Below, in pieces: positions 1 through 8,358 of a stretch of DNA of 64,000 nucleotides. Source of the DNA: Desulfosarcinaceae bacterium (GTDB taxonomy: Bacteria > Desulfobacterota > Desulfobacteria > Desulfobacterales > Desulfosarcinaceae); the NCBI GenBank assembly GCA_030066015.1, contig JASJCL010000017.1, forward strand, positions 91,183 through 155,182. The letters are read 5' to 3'. Position numbers and translations under genes: made by a program. Each line of letters begins with the position of its first letter. Position 1 is the first letter of the stretch. The notes below the pieces were generated by a model. It worked only from the letters and a program-made list of their open reading frames with translations. It did no database searches and was not told where the DNA came from.

Positions 1-39
1 ATTTTCACTGATCTCGGGAATCTTGACATCCACTAACAT
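1..39 (-). CDS. aceF: Dihydrolipoamide acetyltransferase (PDH E2), N-terminus only
   Basis: Only the first 13 codons are inside the window, running off its left edge. They read MLVDVKIPEISEN, the usual opening of a lipoyl domain of 2-oxoacid dehydrogenase E2 components. The start has a good Shine-Dalgarno site (AAGGAG about 6 nt upstream). The gene follows aceE on the same strand after 43 nt, the normal aceE-aceF order. The E2 core acetylates CoA from its lipoyl arm in the pyruvate dehydrogenase complex. The call rests mainly on this context, because too little protein is visible to tell an acetyltransferase from another E2. Confidence 0.75.
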   Translation of the reverse strand, partial: MLVDVKIPEISEN

Positions 40-82
40 GGTCGCTCCTTGGGTAGGGGGTCATGGTCAAGGGTGGCAGGAT

Positions 83-2779
83 TCAGGGTCCGGGCCTGAG
101 CGCGAAGGGGTGATGCTTGTCCGGATCGATCTCCAGTTCGCCGCGGGCGCGCTCAACGACGGCGGGTTTGAGCTTGCCGGCGCGCAGCATCCCGGCCAGG
201 GCGGCGAAGGCGATGTGGCGGGCGTCCACTTCGAAGTGGTCTCGCAACGCTTCGCGGGTCTCGCTGAGACCGTAACCATCGGTGCCCAGGACGGTCAGTG
301 GGCCGGGCAGATACTTGGCGATGGCGGCCGGCAGGGTCTTGACGTAATCGCTGGCGGCCACGTAAATCCCCTTGGCACCCTTGAGCTGACGCGCGAGAAA
401 GCAGTCTCGGGGCGCCTCCCCGGGGTGCAGCCAATTCCACCGCTCGGTGGCCGTGGCGTCCTCGTACAACGCCTTGTAGCTGGTGACGCTCCACACCTCG
501 GCGGCCACGCCGTAGTTGTTTTCCAGCAGCGCCTGCGCCTTGAGGACCTCGTTGAGAATAGCCCCGCTTCCCAACAGGTGGGCCTTGAAAGGGGCGCGCT
601 TTTTTGTGGCCGAGCGGAATCGGTAGATGCCCTTGAGGATACCCTCGTCGACACCGTCCGGCTTGGGCGGCATGGGATAGACCTCGTTGGTGATGGTCAG
701 ATAGTAGATCAGATTGTGGCCATGCTCGAGCATCTGCCGGAGGCCCTCCTGAACGATCACGGCGAGCTCGTAGGCGAAGGCGGGGTCGTAGGCCCGCACC
801 GAGGGGTTGGGGAAGGCGAGGAGGTGACTGTGGCCGTCCTGGTGCTGCAACCCTTCGCCGGCCAGGGTGGTGCGCCCAGCCGTGGCCCCCATGAGAAAGC
901 CACGCGCCTGGGCGTCTCCGGCGGCCCAGATGAGGTCCCCGATCCGCTGGAAACCGAACATGGAGTAAAACAGGAAGATGGGCACCATGTTGATGCCCAG
1001 CGAACTATAGGCCGTGCCGGCGGCGATGAAGGAGCTCATGGCGCCCGCTTCGGTGATGCCCTCCTCGAGGATCTGGCCGTTTTCGGCCTCTCGGTAGTAG
1101 AGCAAGCTCTCCTTGTCCACCGGCTCGTAAATCTGCCCCTTGTGGGAGTAAATGCCCACCTGACGGAAGAGGGACTCCATGCCGAAGGTGCGCGCCTCAT
1201 CGGGCACGATGGGGACGATGGTGCCGCCCAGGTGTCTGTCTTTGAGCAGTTTGGCCAGCAGCCCCACCGCCACCATGGTGGTGGCCACGGCACGCTCCTT
1301 GGAGCCTTCGTAGTATTCCCGGTAAAGGGCCTCTCCCGGCGGCCGAAAAAGGGGCACGGAATCGCTGCGCGCGGGCAGCTGGCCGCCCAAATTGCGCCGT
1401 CGGGCCTTGAGATAGGAAATCTCCTCGCTGTCCGCGGCAGGACGGTAGAAAGGCGCCTCGGCGATGGTGTCATCGGGGATGGGGATGCCGAAACGGCTGC
1501 GAAATTGGCGCAGTTCCTTCTCGTTGAGCTTCTTCTGCTGATGGGTGACGTTCCGGCCCTCGCCCGCCTCGCCCAGTCCATAGCCCTTGATGGTCTTGGC
1601 CAGGATCACCGTGGGGCCGCCAGCGTGCGCGACGGCGGCGGCATACGCGGCGTAGACCTTGGCGGGATCGTGGCCGCCGCGCCCCAGACGCATCAGCTGT
1701 TCATCGGCGTAGGCGTCCACCAGGGCCTTTAGTTCGGGCGTTTTACCGAAAAAGTCGTTGCGTATATAGTGGCCGCCGGCCACCGAGTACATCTGGTACT
1801 GGCCGTCCACCACCTCGCCCATGCGCTCTACGAGCTGGCCGTCGCTGTCTTGGGCCAGCAGGGGGTCCCAGTCCGACCCCCAAATCACCTTGATGACGTT
1901 CCAGCCCGCCCCCCGGAAGGCCGCCTCCAGTTCCTGGATGATCTTGCCATTGCCCCGCACCGGACCATCAAGGCGCTGGAGGTTGCAATTCACCACGAAG
2001 ATCAAGTTGTCGAGCCCCTCCCGGGCCGCCAAGGTGATGGCGCCCAGAGATTCGGGCTCGTCCAATTCGCCGTCCCCCAGAAAGGCCCAGACCTTTTGGT
2101 CGCTGGGGGTTACCAGACCCCGATCCTCGGCGTAGCGGATGAAGCGGGCCTGATAGATGGCCATCAAGGGGGCGAGCCCCATACTGACGGTGGGAAACTG
2201 CCAGAAATGGGGCATCAAATAGGGGTGCGGATAGGAGGAGAGCCCGCCCCCATCGGCCAATTCGCGCCGGAAATTCTTGAGATGGTGCTCCTCCAGGCGG
2301 CCCTCGAGGAAGGCACGGGCATAGATGCCGGGGGCCGAATGTCCCTGGAAGTAGACGAGATCGCCAGGATGAGCGGCGGATTTGGCCCGGAAAAAATGGT
2401 TGAACCCGACCTCATAGAGGGTGGCGCAGGAGGCGAAGGTGGAGATGTGCCCGCCGATGCCGGCGCTCTCCCGGTTGGCGCGAACGACCATGGCCATGGC
2501 GTTCCAGCGGATGAGGCTCTTGATGCGCCGCTCAATCTCGCGGCTGCCGGGATAAACGGGCTGCTCGGTGGCCGGAATGGTGTTGATATAGGGCGTATTG
2601 GCCGCATGGGGCAGCTGCACCCCCAACTGCTGGGCGCGCTCCCGGAGGTGCGCCAGCAACCCCTGGACGCGTTCGGCGCCCTGGCGTTGATGGACGTCGT
2701 CCAGCGAGATCCGCCATTCGCTGTTCTCGAACTGAATCTCGGCGCCGTCGACGGGCTGTTCATCGGGTGAAGTTGACAT
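83..2779 (-). CDS. aceE: Pyruvate dehydrogenase E1 component, homodimeric type
   Basis: This 898-aa protein is the thiamine-diphosphate E1 subunit that decarboxylates pyruvate and acetylates the lipoyl group of E2. The length and whole sequence match the single-chain AceE family, not the alpha/beta type. Visible signatures are the GHISTFASCATLYEVGFNHF region near residue 120, the ThDP/Mg motif GDGELDEPES followed by VVNCNLQRLDGPVRGN, and the C-terminal transketolase-like part with GTDGYGLSETR. I chose the ATG at 2779 because AGGGG lies 7-8 nt upstream; an in-frame TTG 24 nt earlier is less likely. It is followed by aceF, so E1 and E2 are co-transcribed, and an AceE-type complex implies pyruvate oxidation to acetyl-CoA. 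Confidence 0.95.
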   Translation of the reverse strand: MSTSPDEQPVDGAEIQFENSEWRISLDDVHQRQGAERVQGLLAHLRERAQQLGVQLPHAANTPYINTIPATEQPVYPGSREIERRIKSLIRWNAMAMVVRANRESAGIGGHISTFASCATLYEVGFNHFFRAKSAAHPGDLVYFQGHSAPGIYARAFLEGRLEEHHLKNFRRELADGGGLSSYPHPYLMPHFWQFPTVSMGLAPLMAIYQARFIRYAEDRGLVTPSDQKVWAFLGDGELDEPESLGAITLAAREGLDNLIFVVNCNLQRLDGPVRGNGKIIQELEAAFRGAGWNVIKVIWGSDWDPLLAQDSDGQLVERMGEVVDGQYQMYSVAGGHYIRNDFFGKTPELKALVDAYADEQLMRLGRGGHDPAKVYAAYAAAVAHAGGPTVILAKTIKGYGLGEAGEGRNVTHQQKKLNEKELRQFRSRFGIPIPDDTIAEAPFYRPAADSEEISYLKARRRNLGGQLPARSDSVPLFRPPGEALYREYYEGSKERAVATTMVAVGLLAKLLKDRHLGGTIVPIVPDEARTFGMESLFRQVGIYSHKGQIYEPVDKESLLYYREAENGQILEEGITEAGAMSSFIAAGTAYSSLGINMVPIFLFYSMFGFQRIGDLIWAAGDAQARGFLMGATAGRTTLAGEGLQHQDGHSHLLAFPNPSVRAYDPAFAYELAVIVQEGLRQMLEHGHNLIYYLTITNEVYPMPPKPDGVDEGILKGIYRFRSATKKRAPFKAHLLGSGAILNEVLKAQALLENNYGVAAEVWSVTSYKALYEDATATERWNWLHPGEAPRDCFLARQLKGAKGIYVAASDYVKTLPAAIAKYLPGPLTVLGTDGYGLSETREALRDHFEVDARHIAFAALAGMLRAGKLKPAVVERARGELEIDPDKHHPFALRPGP

Positions 2780-2945
2780 GGGCGTTCCCCTTTCAGTTTC
2801 CAATGGTAAGCACGCTGATGCGAAGCGGCGACCCCTTCGGATCCAGTTTCGAAGACGGCTCCGTTGGGGTGGCGATGGGTAACGCTGGGCGGCATTCCGA
2901 CACGGCCCCGCCCTCCGCCGCCGCGGGGGGAGCCGGCATGACGGC

Positions 2946-2972
2946 TTGACACCTCCCCCGGCTTCCGATAAT
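2946..2972 (+). promoter_or_regulatory. Putative sigma-70 promoter for the gene at 3136
   Basis: A perfect -35 box TTGACA (2946-2951) is followed after 15 nt by GATAAT (2967-2972). Reading the -10 as TAATTC gives 17 nt spacing. On the opposite strand TAGAAT (2976-2971) could be a -10 for aceE, so divergent promoters may overlap here. Confidence 0.45.
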
Positions 2973-2981
2973 TCTAGTGTC

Positions 2982-2995
2982 TTAGGTTCACCTAA
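2982..2995. promoter_or_regulatory. Operator-like palindrome between aceE and the 3136 gene
   Basis: TTAGGT-TC-ACCTAA is a 6-bp inverted repeat with a 2-nt centre. It lies just downstream of the rightward -10 candidate and just upstream of the leftward TAGAAT, where a repressor would block both promoters. The arms resemble halves of DtxR-type metal-regulator boxes, but the regulator is unknown. Confidence 0.4.
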
Positions 2996-3135
2996 CCGCC
3001 ATGATGTTGCCGGGGGTTAACGGCGTTCGCCAAGGGCCATCACTCCCGGGTTTGCACGGCCACTTTTCCCAAGTGGCACTGCGGCGACCACGTATTCGCC
3101 GCGCATCTCTATCAGCTAGGCAATAAAGACGAATC

Positions 3136-3876
3136 ATGAACAATCGCCAAAAAGAATCCTATATCGGTCTCGCCAGCCTCTTCGACGCGGCCCAATTGCG
3201 CAGCTACTTCCTCAACTACCTCTACTTTATCATTGGCGTCGAAATCCTGGTCTTCCTGGTCACATTTCTCGGGCATCTGGGCCCCGATAAAGGCCCTTTC
3301 CCCTGGAAGTTCTATTTCTACGTCTCCTTCGTGGTGCCCATTGCCATCACCTTCCTGCTGGGGGTTTTCATCATCGCCTTCAACCGCTACATCTTCGGCA
3401 ACAGTCCCACTGCCGAAGCGCCCGCTGCGGCCGCCGACGATGAGGACCCCAAGGCCCGCATTTTCAAAATCAACAGCATTTTGCGCAGCATGGGCAGCGT
3501 CCCCTTCCTGCCGGCCCTGTTTGCCCTGGTGGCCGGCTCCATGCTGGTCTACAAGTTGGACGACATCTTTCTCTTCATCCTCAATGCCGGGGAGAAAGCG
3601 GTCTCCTATATTCTCATCAGCGGTGCGGTCGTCCTGGGTGCGGGAATTCTCATCGGCCTCATCTGGGTGGTCACCAACTACAAGCTCAGCAAGAAGCACA
3701 TGGAGCATGAGTACCGCTACCGCAAGGATGTGATGCAAACGATGGGATTTCTCATTCTGGACGACCACACGGTGATCAACAAGGAGGGCCAGGTGGTCTC
3801 CCAGAAGGAGACGCCCCTGCTGGAGAGCGAGCAGCCGGTGCGCGAAAACCTCAAGATTCTGCCCCCGGCTCCCTGA
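3136..3876 (+). CDS. Four-helix membrane protein of unknown function
   Basis: I do not recognise this 246-aa protein. It has four hydrophobic segments: roughly residues 25-45 (YLYFIIGVEILVFLVTFL), 57-80, 115-137 and 150-175. A soluble acidic loop rich in Ala/Asp/Glu lies between helices 2 and 3. The C-terminal 60 residues are charged and cytoplasmic-looking (KKHMEHEYRYRKD, then DDHTVINKEGQVV). The ATG at 3136 has only a weak ribosome site. It is divergent from aceE and 14 nt upstream of another membrane-anchored protein, so the two probably form an operon. The codon pattern agrees with a real gene, but no function can be assigned. Confidence 0.7.
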   Translation: MNNRQKESYIGLASLFDAAQLRSYFLNYLYFIIGVEILVFLVTFLGHLGPDKGPFPWKFYFYVSFVVPIAITFLLGVFIIAFNRYIFGNSPTAEAPAAAADDEDPKARIFKINSILRSMGSVPFLPALFALVAGSMLVYKLDDIFLFILNAGEKAVSYILISGAVVLGAGILIGLIWVVTNYKLSKKHMEHEYRYRKDVMQTMGFLILDDHTVINKEGQVVSQKETPLLESEQPVRENLKILPPAP

Positions 3877-3890
3877 CCGATCGCTGCACA

Positions 3891-4838
3891 ATGAGGCCCC
3901 ACGCGAACCGTCCGCGACACCCCCACGATACCCCGCAGATACCGCTCAAGGGAAGCCCAGGCGCCACCCTCAGCCCTGTAATGGCGGCGATCTTCGTCGG
4001 CCTTGTTCTGACGATCCTGGTATTTACGGGCATCGCCCATCGACTGGGCGATAGCGCCTTTCTTTCCTGGGCCTATGCCGGGGCCGCGGTGGCCATCGGC
4101 CTAGCGCTGTTGGGGGTCTATCGGCTACTGCGCTTGATTCAAAAACGCCGCGTCGCCGCCGGCAGACGAGATCCCCTGCTACTGCGGCGACTCATGGAGG
4201 CGGAACTCGAGGCCACGAGCGCCCCGTTGCGAAAACGTCTGGACAACCCCGACCTGACGGTGGAGGCGGTTTTCGATCAATTGCTTCAGGATCAGATCGA
4301 GGCGTTGTTTACCACCGACGTCCTGCGATTTACGGAGCTGCGCCGCAAGTTCGAAAAGAGCGGTATCGATAAGCAAACCGGCAGCGGGTTTCGACGCTTT
4401 TTCGGATCGCCCGAGACCGACCCGGAAACCGAACTGCCGGAAGCCCTGCAGCTCATGGAGCGTGCAGTCGCCAAGCGCCACGACGAGGGATTGGCCGAGG
4501 GATTGGTGCGCCTGAAGGCAGCCCATCAAACCCTGCACACCTTCATGGGGGATTACCTGAACCTGCTTCCCTGTGCACCGGACGAGATCGTCAAACTCCA
4601 GAAGCGCTACCCCTTTCGCCCGCCGGATGACCGCCTGGCCAGAGAGATGCTCTTCGCCGGCAGATTTCTAAACCACCTGCTTCGCAAACGTGCCGGCGAG
4701 AATGGACCGCGTGCCGTGCCGGATACGGCCGCCCTCGCGGCGGCAGCCAAGGAACGGGTTCCGGGGTTGTCGGCCGCCCTGGCCGCCTATGAGACCACCT
4801 GGCGGGAACTCCTCGACCTCTACGATCAACGCTATTAA
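3891..4838 (+). CDS. Membrane-anchored helical protein of unknown function
   Basis: A 315-aa protein I do not recognise. Two hydrophobic helices (about residues 31-52 and 57-80) are followed by a long, charged, probably alpha-helical cytoplasmic part of about 235 residues, with LLRRLMEAELEATSAPLRK near residue 95. The ATG at 3891 is 14 nt after the previous gene. An internal ATG at 3981, directly before the first membrane helix, would give a more usual N-terminus, and neither start has a clear Shine-Dalgarno site. Position and strand suggest co-expression with the gene at 3136. Confidence 0.65.
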   Translation: MRPHANRPRHPHDTPQIPLKGSPGATLSPVMAAIFVGLVLTILVFTGIAHRLGDSAFLSWAYAGAAVAIGLALLGVYRLLRLIQKRRVAAGRRDPLLLRRLMEAELEATSAPLRKRLDNPDLTVEAVFDQLLQDQIEALFTTDVLRFTELRRKFEKSGIDKQTGSGFRRFFGSPETDPETELPEALQLMERAVAKRHDEGLAEGLVRLKAAHQTLHTFMGDYLNLLPCAPDEIVKLQKRYPFRPPDDRLAREMLFAGRFLNHLLRKRAGENGPRAVPDTAALAAAAKERVPGLSAALAAYETTWRELLDLYDQRY

Positions 4839-5339
4839 GGCAGGCGTCAGTGCCGCCGGCGTGGCATCATTGGGGAACGGGCTGGACCCGCACGAACACC
4901 TCCCCCTCTCCTCTTTCGATCGGGACACCACAGCGAGATCGGGTGTCATGGGTGGGCGCCTGCCGCCCCCCGCCTACCGAGACCTGGGGCGATTGACTCT
5001 CCAGATTCCGCACCGCCACGGCGCTGGGCTTTGCGCACCGCGTAAGGGTAGACGTTGTCGAATTTGAAGACGTCCGCCGCAAGCGCCACTGCATCAGCGC
5101 CGCTGCGCCAAACCCTGCCGCAGCTGAGCCGAATCAGGGGGATTCAGCTCCCGGCACTTCTGGATTCACCCGACCGCCCCTCCCAATTGGCTGAGCGGGA
5201 GCCCGCCGGCACCAACGATCGGCCGGGTGGCGACCGGTCCGCTAAACCATGGGGCGAAGGCCTTTATCTGCCGGGCGGCGGGAGAGACGACGAAACTAGC
5301 CCCCCGATGGGGACCAAGATGATGGCCGGGCAGCGGTGC
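4839..5339. other. 501-bp stretch without a convincing gene
   Basis: The region separates the end of the rightward 3136/3891 pair from the end of a leftward TAXI gene, so it lies between convergent genes. It is GC-rich. Short frames exist on both strands, but none has a recognisable protein or ribosome site. I found no clear terminator hairpin. Confidence 0.5.
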
Positions 5340-6320
5340 TCATTTCAACCCGGCCTCCTTGTAGTACTTCATGGCACCGGCGTGGATGGGTGCTGACAGG
5401 CCGTCCATCATGGCCTTCTTGGTCAGCAAGGCGTAGGCCGGGTGCAGCGTTTTGAAGCTCTCGAAATTCTCGAAGACCTCTTTGGTGACGGCATAGACCA
5501 CTTTGGGCGGCACATTGGCATTTGTCACCAAGGTGGCCTTGACGCCGAAGGTCGCTACGTCTCTGTCGTTCTGGGCGCCGGGGTAGAGCTTCACCGGTAC
5601 GGCGGACTTGGCATAGTAGGGGTATTTGGCCAGAAGGCCGTCGATGCCGGTGATGGTGACGAACTTCACCCTACGGGCGCCGGCAGTCGCCTCCTTGATA
5701 GCCCCGTTGGGATGTCCCACCGTGTAAAAGAAGGCGTCTATGTAGCCGTCCTGAAGCAGGCCCGGTGCCTCGGCGGCCCGGATCTGCTCGGCCCGCATGT
5801 CGGTCTCGAAATTCAGCCCTGCGGCGCCCAGCGCATCGATGGAGTTCTGGCGCTGGCCGGATCCGGGGTTGCCGATGTTGACCCGTTTGCCCTGGAGGTC
5901 CATGATGTCATTGATCCCAGCGTCCACAGCGGCGACCAGGGTTACAGACTCGGGATGGATGCTGAAAACGGCGCGCAGGTTTTTCTGGGGGCCCTTGACC
6001 TCCCATTCGGCCAGGCCTTCAATGGCCTGGTATTGGCGGTCGGACTGGACCACCCCGAACTCCAGATCGCCGGCCATCACCGCGTTGACGTTGAACACAC
6101 TGCCGCGAGTGGATTCCACCGCACAGCGGATGCCGTACTCATTGCGCTTTTGGTTGACGATTTTGGCGATGGCGCCCCCCGTAGGATAGTAAACCCCGGT
6201 GATGTCGCCGGTACCGATCGTCACGAAGCTGGTCTTGGCCCGAACATCGACGGTACCCATTCCCACGACGCATACAAGTGCGAAAGCGACGGCAATGGTG
6301 ATGCGGATATGCTTCTTCAT
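5340..6320 (-). CDS. TAXI family TRAP transporter solute-binding protein
   Basis: A 326-aa periplasmic binding protein of the TAXI class, which feeds substrate to a TRAP permease with fused subunits. The signal peptide is clear (MKKHIRITIAVAFALVCVVG, cut near VRA-KT). The mature protein opens with the class signature [20 protein letters not shown] and keeps [13 protein letters not shown] mid-protein. It is closely similar to the protein at 7210, apparently by duplication. The start at 6320 is preceded by AAGG at about 8 nt and begins the signal peptide, so the longer in-frame extension is not used. There is no permease beside it on this strand; the permease at 8359 is the likely partner. The substrate cannot be told from sequence. 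Confidence 0.9.
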   Translation of the reverse strand: MKKHIRITIAVAFALVCVVGMGTVDVRAKTSFVTIGTGDITGVYYPTGGAIAKIVNQKRNEYGIRCAVESTRGSVFNVNAVMAGDLEFGVVQSDRQYQAIEGLAEWEVKGPQKNLRAVFSIHPESVTLVAAVDAGINDIMDLQGKRVNIGNPGSGQRQNSIDALGAAGLNFETDMRAEQIRAAEAPGLLQDGYIDAFFYTVGHPNGAIKEATAGARRVKFVTITGIDGLLAKYPYYAKSAVPVKLYPGAQNDRDVATFGVKATLVTNANVPPKVVYAVTKEVFENFESFKTLHPAYALLTKKAMMDGLSAPIHAGAMKYYKEAGLK

Positions 6321-6594
6321 TGCAAGCCTTATTTGAATGAAACGATCGTGATGGTGAGGTTCTGAAAGCATCGGTGGCTCGCCGACACTCCTCTGCTGGC
6401 GCCCTTCCAGGTCCCGGAGCGATTCCCACAGATTCAATTTAGCATACATGATTATCCGCGATGGCCGCAACCGCTCAATGGGCCGAATGCAACAATGCCG
6501 GCAGTCGATGCCGCAGGCATGTCCCAGCGGTGGGTCTTTCATCCGCCCACCGGCGTGCGCCCAAGCGCTCCGGCTGGCGGCAAGTCAAAACCCA

Positions 6595-6624
6595 AATATA
6601 CTAAAATGTTCATAATATGTTCAA
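6595..6624 (-). promoter_or_regulatory. Putative promoter for the leftward TAXI gene
   Basis: On the minus strand TTGAAC (6624-6619) is followed after 18 nt by TATATT (6600-6595) within a distinctly AT-rich island. The leader to the ATG at 6320 would be about 270 nt. Confidence 0.4.
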
Positions 6625-6627
6625 CAT
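6606..6627. repeat. Two adjacent 11-bp ATGTTC-type repeats, possible operator
   Basis: ATGTTCATAAT (6606-6616) is directly followed by ATGTTCAACAT (6617-6627). The second copy is itself a perfect palindrome around its central C. They overlap the -35 of the leftward promoter in the region between the two divergent TAXI genes, so a regulator could bind here. Confidence 0.35.
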
Positions 6628-6865
6628 GTGCTATGGTAAATTTAGAAATTAAAATGAATTCAGCGGTCGTCATAGCGGCCGCCAAGCACGCATTAAAGAC
6701 CGCCGCTCCAGACCATTTCAAGCGAAATAGTGTTGCCCGCTTAGCTTCGCTCCTGTGGATGCCCCGCAACCTTCGGGGGGTTCTTTGCGAACAGCGCGTC
6801 GGCTGCAGTATTGCGGAATTGTCGGGCGGCTTGCGTTTCCCCTTGATAGTGCCCGAAAAGGTGCC

Positions 6866-6899
6866 GTAAAAATGACCTGGTTGTTGGGTCGTTTTTTAC
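6866..6899. terminator. Possible bidirectional terminator or inverted repeat
   Basis: GTAAAAA (6866-6872) pairs with TTTTTAC (6893-6899), with an inner GACC/GGTC pairing interrupted by mismatches. It has A and T runs on both sides, like a small bidirectional terminator. The 889-bp gap between the divergent TAXI genes (6321-7209) otherwise holds only the promoter island and short frames with no recognisable product. Confidence 0.25.
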
Positions 6900-7209
6900 G
6901 TGCAATAGGGTGACAGCAATGGCGCTGCCAGGGGTACTGCACAGCTGCCGGACGTCGGGCAATTCGCGGTTGGCCGGTGGCCTGTCGTCAAAGCGTTCCT
7001 AAGTGCGCCAATTCACTTGGCCAGCAGCCTTGGCGCGATTTTCTGCCCGCTCTTGATGGATACCGACTGTTTTTTCTACTGCGGTACTGAAAGGAGCCAT
7101 TATTAACTTCCAATCGATGATGGAAAGGAGGGGTGAAAAGGCCAGCAAATATATTTCTCTTTCCGTTCTAAGTTATTTCGATTTTTACGAGAGGCATAGG
7201 AGGCAAAAG

Positions 7210-8187
7210 ATGAAAAGAATGGTACTTGTAGGCGTTGCGCTAATTTTCGGCATTGGACTTTTCATGCAGACCGCCCCCGTTCAAGCTGAAACGACCTTCG
7301 TGACCATCGGCACCGGCGGCGTAACCGGTGTCTACTACCCTACGGGCGGCGCCATTGCCCGTCTGGTCAACAAAGGTAGAAAGGCGCATGGTATCCGCTG
7401 CAGCGTAGAAAGCACCGGTGGCTCGGTTTACAACCTCAACGCCATTGCTGCCGGCGAACTGGACATGGGCGTGGCGCAGTCTGATTGGCAGTACCATGCC
7501 TACAATGGCACCAGCAAGTTCAAGGACAAGGGTGCCAACAAAGAGCTACGGGCCGTATTTTCGGTGCATCCTGAGCCCTTTACCGTGGTCGCGCGCAAGG
7601 ATTCCGGGGTCACTGATTTCATGCAGCTCAAGGGCAAACGGGTCAACATCGGCAATCCCGGTTCCGGCCAGCGCGGCACCATGGAAGTGTTGATGGGTGC
7701 ACTGGGGTGGTCAAAGGGCGATTTCAAACTGGCTTCCGAGCTGAAGGCCGCCGAGCAGTCCAGTGCCCTGTGCGACAACAAGATCGACGCCATGGTCTAT
7801 ACCGTCGGCCATCCCAACGGGTCCATCAAAGAGGCCACGACTTCCTGTGATGCCGTTATCGTCAGCGTCACCGGCGCTGAAGTCGAAAAGCTGGTCGGCG
7901 ACAACGATTACTACCGCATGGCCACCATCCCCGGTGGCATGTATCGCGGTACCGATACCGATACCATGACCTTTGGCGTGGGAGCGACATTTGTCTCCTC
8001 CACCCAGGTCCCCGAGAAAGTCATCTACGAAATCGTCAAGGCCGTATTCGAGAACTTCGATGATTTCAAGAAACTCCATCCGGCGTTTGGTGTTCTCAAA
8101 AAAGAAGAGATGATCAAAGACGGTCTCTCCGCACCCCTGCATGACGGCGCTAAAAAGTATTACAAAGAAGTCGGCTTGTTGAAATAG
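7210..8187 (+). CDS. TAXI family TRAP transporter solute-binding protein
   Basis: A 325-aa periplasmic receptor for the TRAP permease encoded next. It has a signal peptide ([18 protein letters not shown], cut after VQA), then [20 protein letters not shown], the TAXI-class N-terminal motif. [15 protein letters not shown] and [16 protein letters not shown] are shared with the paralogue at 5340. The ATG at 7210 is preceded by a strong AGGAGG, which rules out the longer frame. The same-strand order SBP, permease, UspA is a standard TAXI operon. A stable hairpin follows the gene and may set the SBP to permease ratio. The ligand is unknown; some TAXI systems are associated with glutamate or other small carboxylates. 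Confidence 0.93.
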   Translation: MKRMVLVGVALIFGIGLFMQTAPVQAETTFVTIGTGGVTGVYYPTGGAIARLVNKGRKAHGIRCSVESTGGSVYNLNAIAAGELDMGVAQSDWQYHAYNGTSKFKDKGANKELRAVFSVHPEPFTVVARKDSGVTDFMQLKGKRVNIGNPGSGQRGTMEVLMGALGWSKGDFKLASELKAAEQSSALCDNKIDAMVYTVGHPNGSIKEATTSCDAVIVSVTGAEVEKLVGDNDYYRMATIPGGMYRGTDTDTMTFGVGATFVSSTQVPEKVIYEIVKAVFENFDDFKKLHPAFGVLKKEEMIKDGLSAPLHDGAKKYYKEVGLLK

Positions 8188-8198
8188 CCCTTCTCTAT

Positions 8199-8235
8199 GA
8201 CTGTGTGCGCGGCCCTTGCGGTGGCGCACGCAGTC
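8199..8235 (+). terminator. Intercistronic hairpin after the TAXI gene
   Basis: GACTGTGTGCGC (8199-8210) pairs with GCGCACGCAGTC (8224-8235) over 12 bp with one G-U pair and a 13-nt loop. It is followed by a T-rich but interrupted stretch. It sits between the binding-protein gene and the permease gene, where such hairpins act as partial terminators or 3'-end stabilisers. Confidence 0.55.
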
Positions 8236-8358
8236 TCATCTTATCTTTGCAGCGAGGTGGTCTGCGCAGGCGTCGAGGTGGTCTCCTAATTCTTATCCTC
8301 CGGCAGCAAGTTCCAACATAAGCGGAACCCCATCGCTCTCCAAGGAGGACCCGTACCC

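Noticed and set aside
23..1732. A 569-aa open frame on the plus strand over aceE
   Set aside because: It is antisense to a certain aceE gene in a GC-rich genome, has low-complexity composition and no family resemblance.
4867..5094. Short frames in the 4.8-5.3 kb gap
   Set aside because: One minus-strand frame reads DVFKFDNVYPYAVRKA, which looks protein-like, but no start, ribosome site or wider similarity supports a gene or a named pseudogene.
6741..6962. A 73-aa minus-strand frame in the TAXI intergenic region
   Set aside because: No ribosome site, no similarity I know, and it spans an inverted repeat that looks like a terminator.
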